Source: Bacteroidales bacterium
GTDB taxonomy: Bacteria; Bacteroidota; Bacteroidia; Bacteroidales; P3
Reading direction: 5' to 3'
Length of the DNA stretch: 7,419 nucleotides
Assembly: GCA_017507285.1 (NCBI GenBank)
Contig: JAFWBF010000127.1
Coordinates: 1-7,419, forward strand
Part shown: positions 5,202 through 7,419 of the stretch, piece by piece
Numbering within the stretch: the stretch's first letter is position 1
Layout of the letters: each line of letters begins with the position of its first letter
Position numbers and translations under genes: made by a program
Notes under the pieces: generated by a model
What the model saw: only the letters and a program-made list of their open reading frames with translations
The model's database searches: none
Told to the model about the DNA's origin: nothing

Positions 5202-6086
5202 TTATAGTTTCAACTTTTCAAAATTCTTGCCATATACGCCGTGAACTTTTGCTACAGATATAAATGCTTTAGGGTCTGAATTTTGTATTATTTCCATTAT
5301 AGTTTGTTTATCAACCTTGCGAGCTATTACCAAAAGCACTTTTTGATTGCTTTTGCTAAACCATCCCCAGCCGTCCAATAGTGTTACACCTCGGCCTACC
5401 TCGTTGCCTATACGGTCGGCTATTTCTTTGGTGTACTGCGAGAATACCATTATCTGATACGACTGTTTAGAACCATCGATAACGAGGTCCAAAGCATAGG
5501 TCATCACACCCATTTGCACGTAGCCATACACAACATTTTCGATAGAGCCTGATACAAAGAATGAGCATCCGATAATGACGATATCGAGGTACATAATCAC
5601 CTTGCCCGGGCTGATATTGTAATACTTATTTAGGATAAGAGCTATAATATCGGTTCCTCCCGAGTTGCCACCCATCGAAAATGCCAATCCTATACCTGCT
5701 CCAGCCAATCCTCCTCCTATGATGGCACACATAAAGGGGTCGAACTTGGTAATGTCCAATAGATTTTGTATTCCAATAACCTGCTGTAGCAGAATAAAGA
5801 AACCAGACGATACCAATATGCCGTATATGGTGTTGAGGCCAAACTTGGCTCCAAGAACCTTGAGGGCTACAAGGAAAAGTAAGGTATTTATTACCAGGCT
5901 GGTAATACCTACCGGGATTTTTTCGCCGGTAATGAAAAATATTATTGACGATATACCACTTACTCCACCACCAATAATTTGGCTTGGAATAAGGAATGCC
6001 GACCAGGCAAATGTGTACATAAATATACCCAAAGTAATGAGTACGTACGACATTATTGTTTTTTTCTTGCTATGTACTATATTCAT
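5202..6086 (-). CDS. YitT family membrane protein (DUF161/DUF2179)
   Basis: A 294-residue integral membrane protein of the YitT family. The N-terminal two thirds (about 10-205) hold some five to six hydrophobic helices, with family marks such as FLIPSQIIGGGVSGIS (31-46) and the Gly-rich GGNSGGTDIIALILNKY (139-155). The C-terminal 90 residues form the soluble DUF2179 domain (GRGVTLLDGWGWFSKSNQKV, then DPKAFISVAKVHGVYG). The family is widespread, and its transported substrate and cellular role are not settled. It is the first gene of the operon with the GldH-like lipoprotein and uvrC. A good promoter lies about 70 nt upstream. The ATG at 6086 follows an A/T-rich leader with no Shine-Dalgarno motif, as usual for this phylum. 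Length is typical. Confidence 0.9.
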   Translation of the reverse strand: MNIVHSKKKTIMSYVLITLGIFMYTFAWSAFLIPSQIIGGGVSGISSIIFFITGEKIPVGITSLVINTLLFLVALKVLGAKFGLNTIYGILVSSGFFILLQQVIGIQNLLDITKFDPFMCAIIGGGLAGAGIGLAFSMGGNSGGTDIIALILNKYYNISPGKVIMYLDIVIIGCSFFVSGSIENVVYGYVQMGVMTYALDLVIDGSKQSYQIMVFSQYTKEIADRIGNEVGRGVTLLDGWGWFSKSNQKVLLVIARKVDKQTIMEIIQNSDPKAFISVAKVHGVYGKNFEKLKL

Positions 6087-6159
6087 AATAATTGCTTTTT
6101 AATATATAAAACATATAATCAACAACTAATAAACTTTTTCTTCTCACTGTTTAATCTGC

Positions 6160-6190
6160 AAAAATACAGAAATAATTGATATTTTGGCAA
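6160..6190 (-). promoter_or_regulatory. Promoter of the yitT-gldH-uvrC operon
   Basis: On the minus strand TATTTTTG (6167-6160) fits TAnnTTTG exactly, and TTG (6190-6188) lies 20 nt upstream. This is the best full match to the Bacteroidota housekeeping promoter in the window. It leaves a 5' leader of roughly 65-70 nt before the YitT ATG. Confidence 0.6.
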
Positions 6191-6253
6191 AAAAGATTTC
6201 AATATTTTAATGCAATACAATGATAAGGTCAGTACATCATTGTGATGGAAACG

Positions 6254-6275
6254 TCTGTTTTTTGAATAAAACAGA
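6254..6275. repeat. 8-bp hairpin in divergent intergenic region
   Basis: TCTGTTTT (6254-6261) and AAAACAGA (6268-6275) pair perfectly around a TTGAAT loop. There is no T-run after it on either strand, so it is not a clear terminator. It lies upstream of both divergent promoters. Confidence 0.35.
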
Positions 6276-6335
6276 GTCGATAGTATGCTGTTGCAAGCTC
6301 GTTGCTATTGGTATAATACAATATTAGAAGATTTA

Positions 6336-6401
6336 CACCACGAGGGAGTTTTATCTACATCGTGATGAAAATTTATCTACATCACGAGGTAATTTTAAGG
6401 T
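6336..6401 (+). repeat. 22-bp tandem repeat array, copy B
   Basis: Three contiguous 22-bp units (6336-6357, 6358-6379, 6380-6401) belong to the same family as 416-532: CATC or CACC start, RYGAGG-type core, A/T-rich tail ending TATCTA in the first two. CATCGTGATG (6358-6367) and CATCACGAGG (6380-6389) can form a stem with 8 contiguous pairs around a 12-nt loop. A short CATCATTGTGATGG at about 6235-6248 may be a decayed further unit. The array lies between the two divergent promoters, upstream of each gene. Confidence 0.7.
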
Positions 6402-6443
6402 CATATATTGGCCAATGATAGATGCTATATCATTATGTTGCTG

Positions 6444-6477
6444 ATACCCTAGTATGAAAAGATTTACAGTAGGGTAT
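6444..6477. repeat. Perfect 8-bp inverted repeat
   Basis: ATACCCTA (6444-6451) and TAGGGTAT (6470-6477) are exact reverse complements separated by 18 nt. They lie about 80 nt upstream of the TPR gene promoter, so they could be a regulator site or an RNA hairpin. Nothing identifies a binding protein. Confidence 0.35.
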
Positions 6478-6556
6478 TATGATGCCAATTTATCCAATGG
6501 GTCTTTTTTTGCCCTCGAAGATGGGCAATTGCAGCATTCAAAGCAATTTTTAGAAC

Positions 6557-6587
6557 TTGCGGAAATACGATTTTTGATTTATTTTCG
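6557..6587 (+). promoter_or_regulatory. Candidate promoter of the TPR protein gene
   Basis: TTG (6557-6559), 20 nt, then TATTTTCG (6580-6587), one mismatch from TAnnTTTG. The start codon follows about 35 nt later, giving a short leader. Confidence 0.42.
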
Positions 6588-6622
6588 TTATGCGTTCAGT
6601 GTTATTAGATAATTTATTTGTA

Positions 6623-7419
6623 ATGAGAAACATTATTAGAAAAGCATTATTATTAGTGGGTATTATTGTACTGCCTTTGGCAGTGGAGGCACAAACTCTT
6701 TCGAAGGCAAAACAGTCGTCGATAGTAGCCAATATAGATGAATATATACGTCTGTTGTCAAACTTCAGTTATGATACTCCCGAACTTATGAGTGATTATG
6801 CCTCTCAACTGTCGGAAGCCGAAGAGATGGTAAAACAATACTCGGATTACAAAACAGATATTGTAGTTTACGAGCGCTGGTACATCCTTTCTAATTTGGC
6901 GAAGCAGAATAAGGAAATGATGAACTTCTACAAGTCTAGGATGGCCGATTGTTTTTATCGCAATGGTATTGCAATGAAGGAATCCGGTGATGGAAAGTCG
7001 GCAACTAACTATTTCAACAAAGCTATTGATGTCAAACCCAACCATGTGCTTTCACACCTACAATTGGCAATAATGGATATAGACAGTACAAAGCTTGGCG
7101 AAGCTTCGCAGCGGTTGTATAACATAATGTCGACCATGAATCCTAATGCCGATGAAAAAGCATTGATAAAAGGATTGTTGGAATATGCCTACAACAAAAA
7201 CTATATGTATGCCATAAGTTTGGAGCAACAAGAAAAGTATCCACAAGCAGTGGCAGTAATGTTGGAGCTGGAAGCTTTTTGCGAAAAAGACAAGTTGAAC
7301 ATTTGTGATAGTATGAATGTACAAAACGTCTTGGAACGCTGTCGTACCGGTGTTTATGCTGCACAGATAGATATGGCTCGGAAGGCATTGAAATCCGAAA
7401 GAAATGATGTGGCCGAAGA
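6623..7419 (+). CDS. Secreted tetratricopeptide-repeat protein, 3' end outside window
   Basis: The frame opens at ATG 6623 and is still open at the last base, giving 265 complete codons. The first 23 residues form a signal peptide (Arg/Lys start, LLLVGIIVLPLA core, VEA before Gln24), so the protein is exported. The rest is helical. Residues about 107-140 fit a TPR unit (CFYRNGIAMKESGDGKSATN, then YFNKAIDVKPN), followed by a paired helix (HVLSHLQLAIMD), and a second TPR-like pair appears around 196-220 (AISLEQQEKYPQAVAVMLEL). TPR proteins act as scaffolds for other proteins; the partner is unknown. Many Bacteroidota genomes encode similar periplasmic or outer-membrane TPR proteins. Codon use (frequent ATA, TTG, TCG) resembles the other genes. 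The missing 3' end may hold further domains. Confidence 0.8.
   Translation, partial: MRNIIRKALLLVGIIVLPLAVEAQTLSKAKQSSIVANIDEYIRLLSNFSYDTPELMSDYASQLSEAEEMVKQYSDYKTDIVVYERWYILSNLAKQNKEMMNFYKSRMADCFYRNGIAMKESGDGKSATNYFNKAIDVKPNHVLSHLQLAIMDIDSTKLGEASQRLYNIMSTMNPNADEKALIKGLLEYAYNKNYMYAISLEQQEKYPQAVAVMLELEAFCEKDKLNICDSMNVQNVLERCRTGVYAAQIDMARKALKSERNDVAE

Noticed and set aside
6509..6528. Intrinsic terminator formed by TTGCCC and GGGCAA
   Set aside because: The T-run lies before the stem on the plus strand, and A residues follow on the minus strand, so neither orientation has the required trailing U-run. No gene ends there.

Overview
The window most likely comes from a low-GC member of the Bacteroidota, probably Bacteroidales or a near relative. 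Several promoter-like sites fit the TTG-N20-TAnnTTTG pattern of that phylum. Ribosome binding sites are A/T-rich with no Shine-Dalgarno motif. The lipoprotein between a YitT-type protein and UvrC resembles GldH, and the C-terminal half of UvrC carries motifs typical of this phylum (IRDVDVFSI, KDDRHRTSELLYGFP). The assignment is inference from sequence character, not from a database match.

Layout. Positions 1-1016 hold no intact gene. At the left edge a minus-strand remnant of a LamG/concanavalin-like lectin domain runs out of the window, frameshifted and carrying a 22-nt duplication, with a good promoter still in front of it. Next come an array of degenerate 22-bp repeats (416-532), a bidirectional hairpin terminator (535-565), a GC-rich inverted repeat (564-625), a second strong hairpin (728-764) and a short minus-strand reading frame of doubtful status (767-994). 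Then mntP (manganese efflux, minus strand, 1017-1577) has a leader able to form a 13-bp stem. A lytic transglycosylase gene (plus, 1871-2848) converges on a three-gene minus-strand operon: YitT-family membrane protein (6086-5202), GldH-like lipoprotein (5189-4701) and uvrC (4690-2861). A second copy of the 22-bp repeat array (6336-6401) lies in the divergent intergenic region upstream of that operon. The window ends inside a secreted TPR protein gene (plus, from 6623).

The most notable observation is that uvrC is full length and in one frame (609 codons) but is broken by a single in-frame TAG at codon 242, inside the UvrB-binding UVR motif. Both halves keep their catalytic motifs. The two genes that converge here both end in TAG, so TAG looks like a real stop in this genome. 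Possible explanations are a recent nonsense mutation, a sequence error, readthrough, or a two-piece UvrC restarted at a TTG four codons past the stop. The second notable observation is the 22-bp tandem repeat family found at two separate intergenic sites.

The genes do not form one pathway. MntP exports Mn2+, the transglycosylase acts on peptidoglycan, UvrC is the incision nuclease of nucleotide excision repair, and the lipoprotein and TPR protein are exported. I see no phage, CRISPR, toxin-antitoxin or defence system here.
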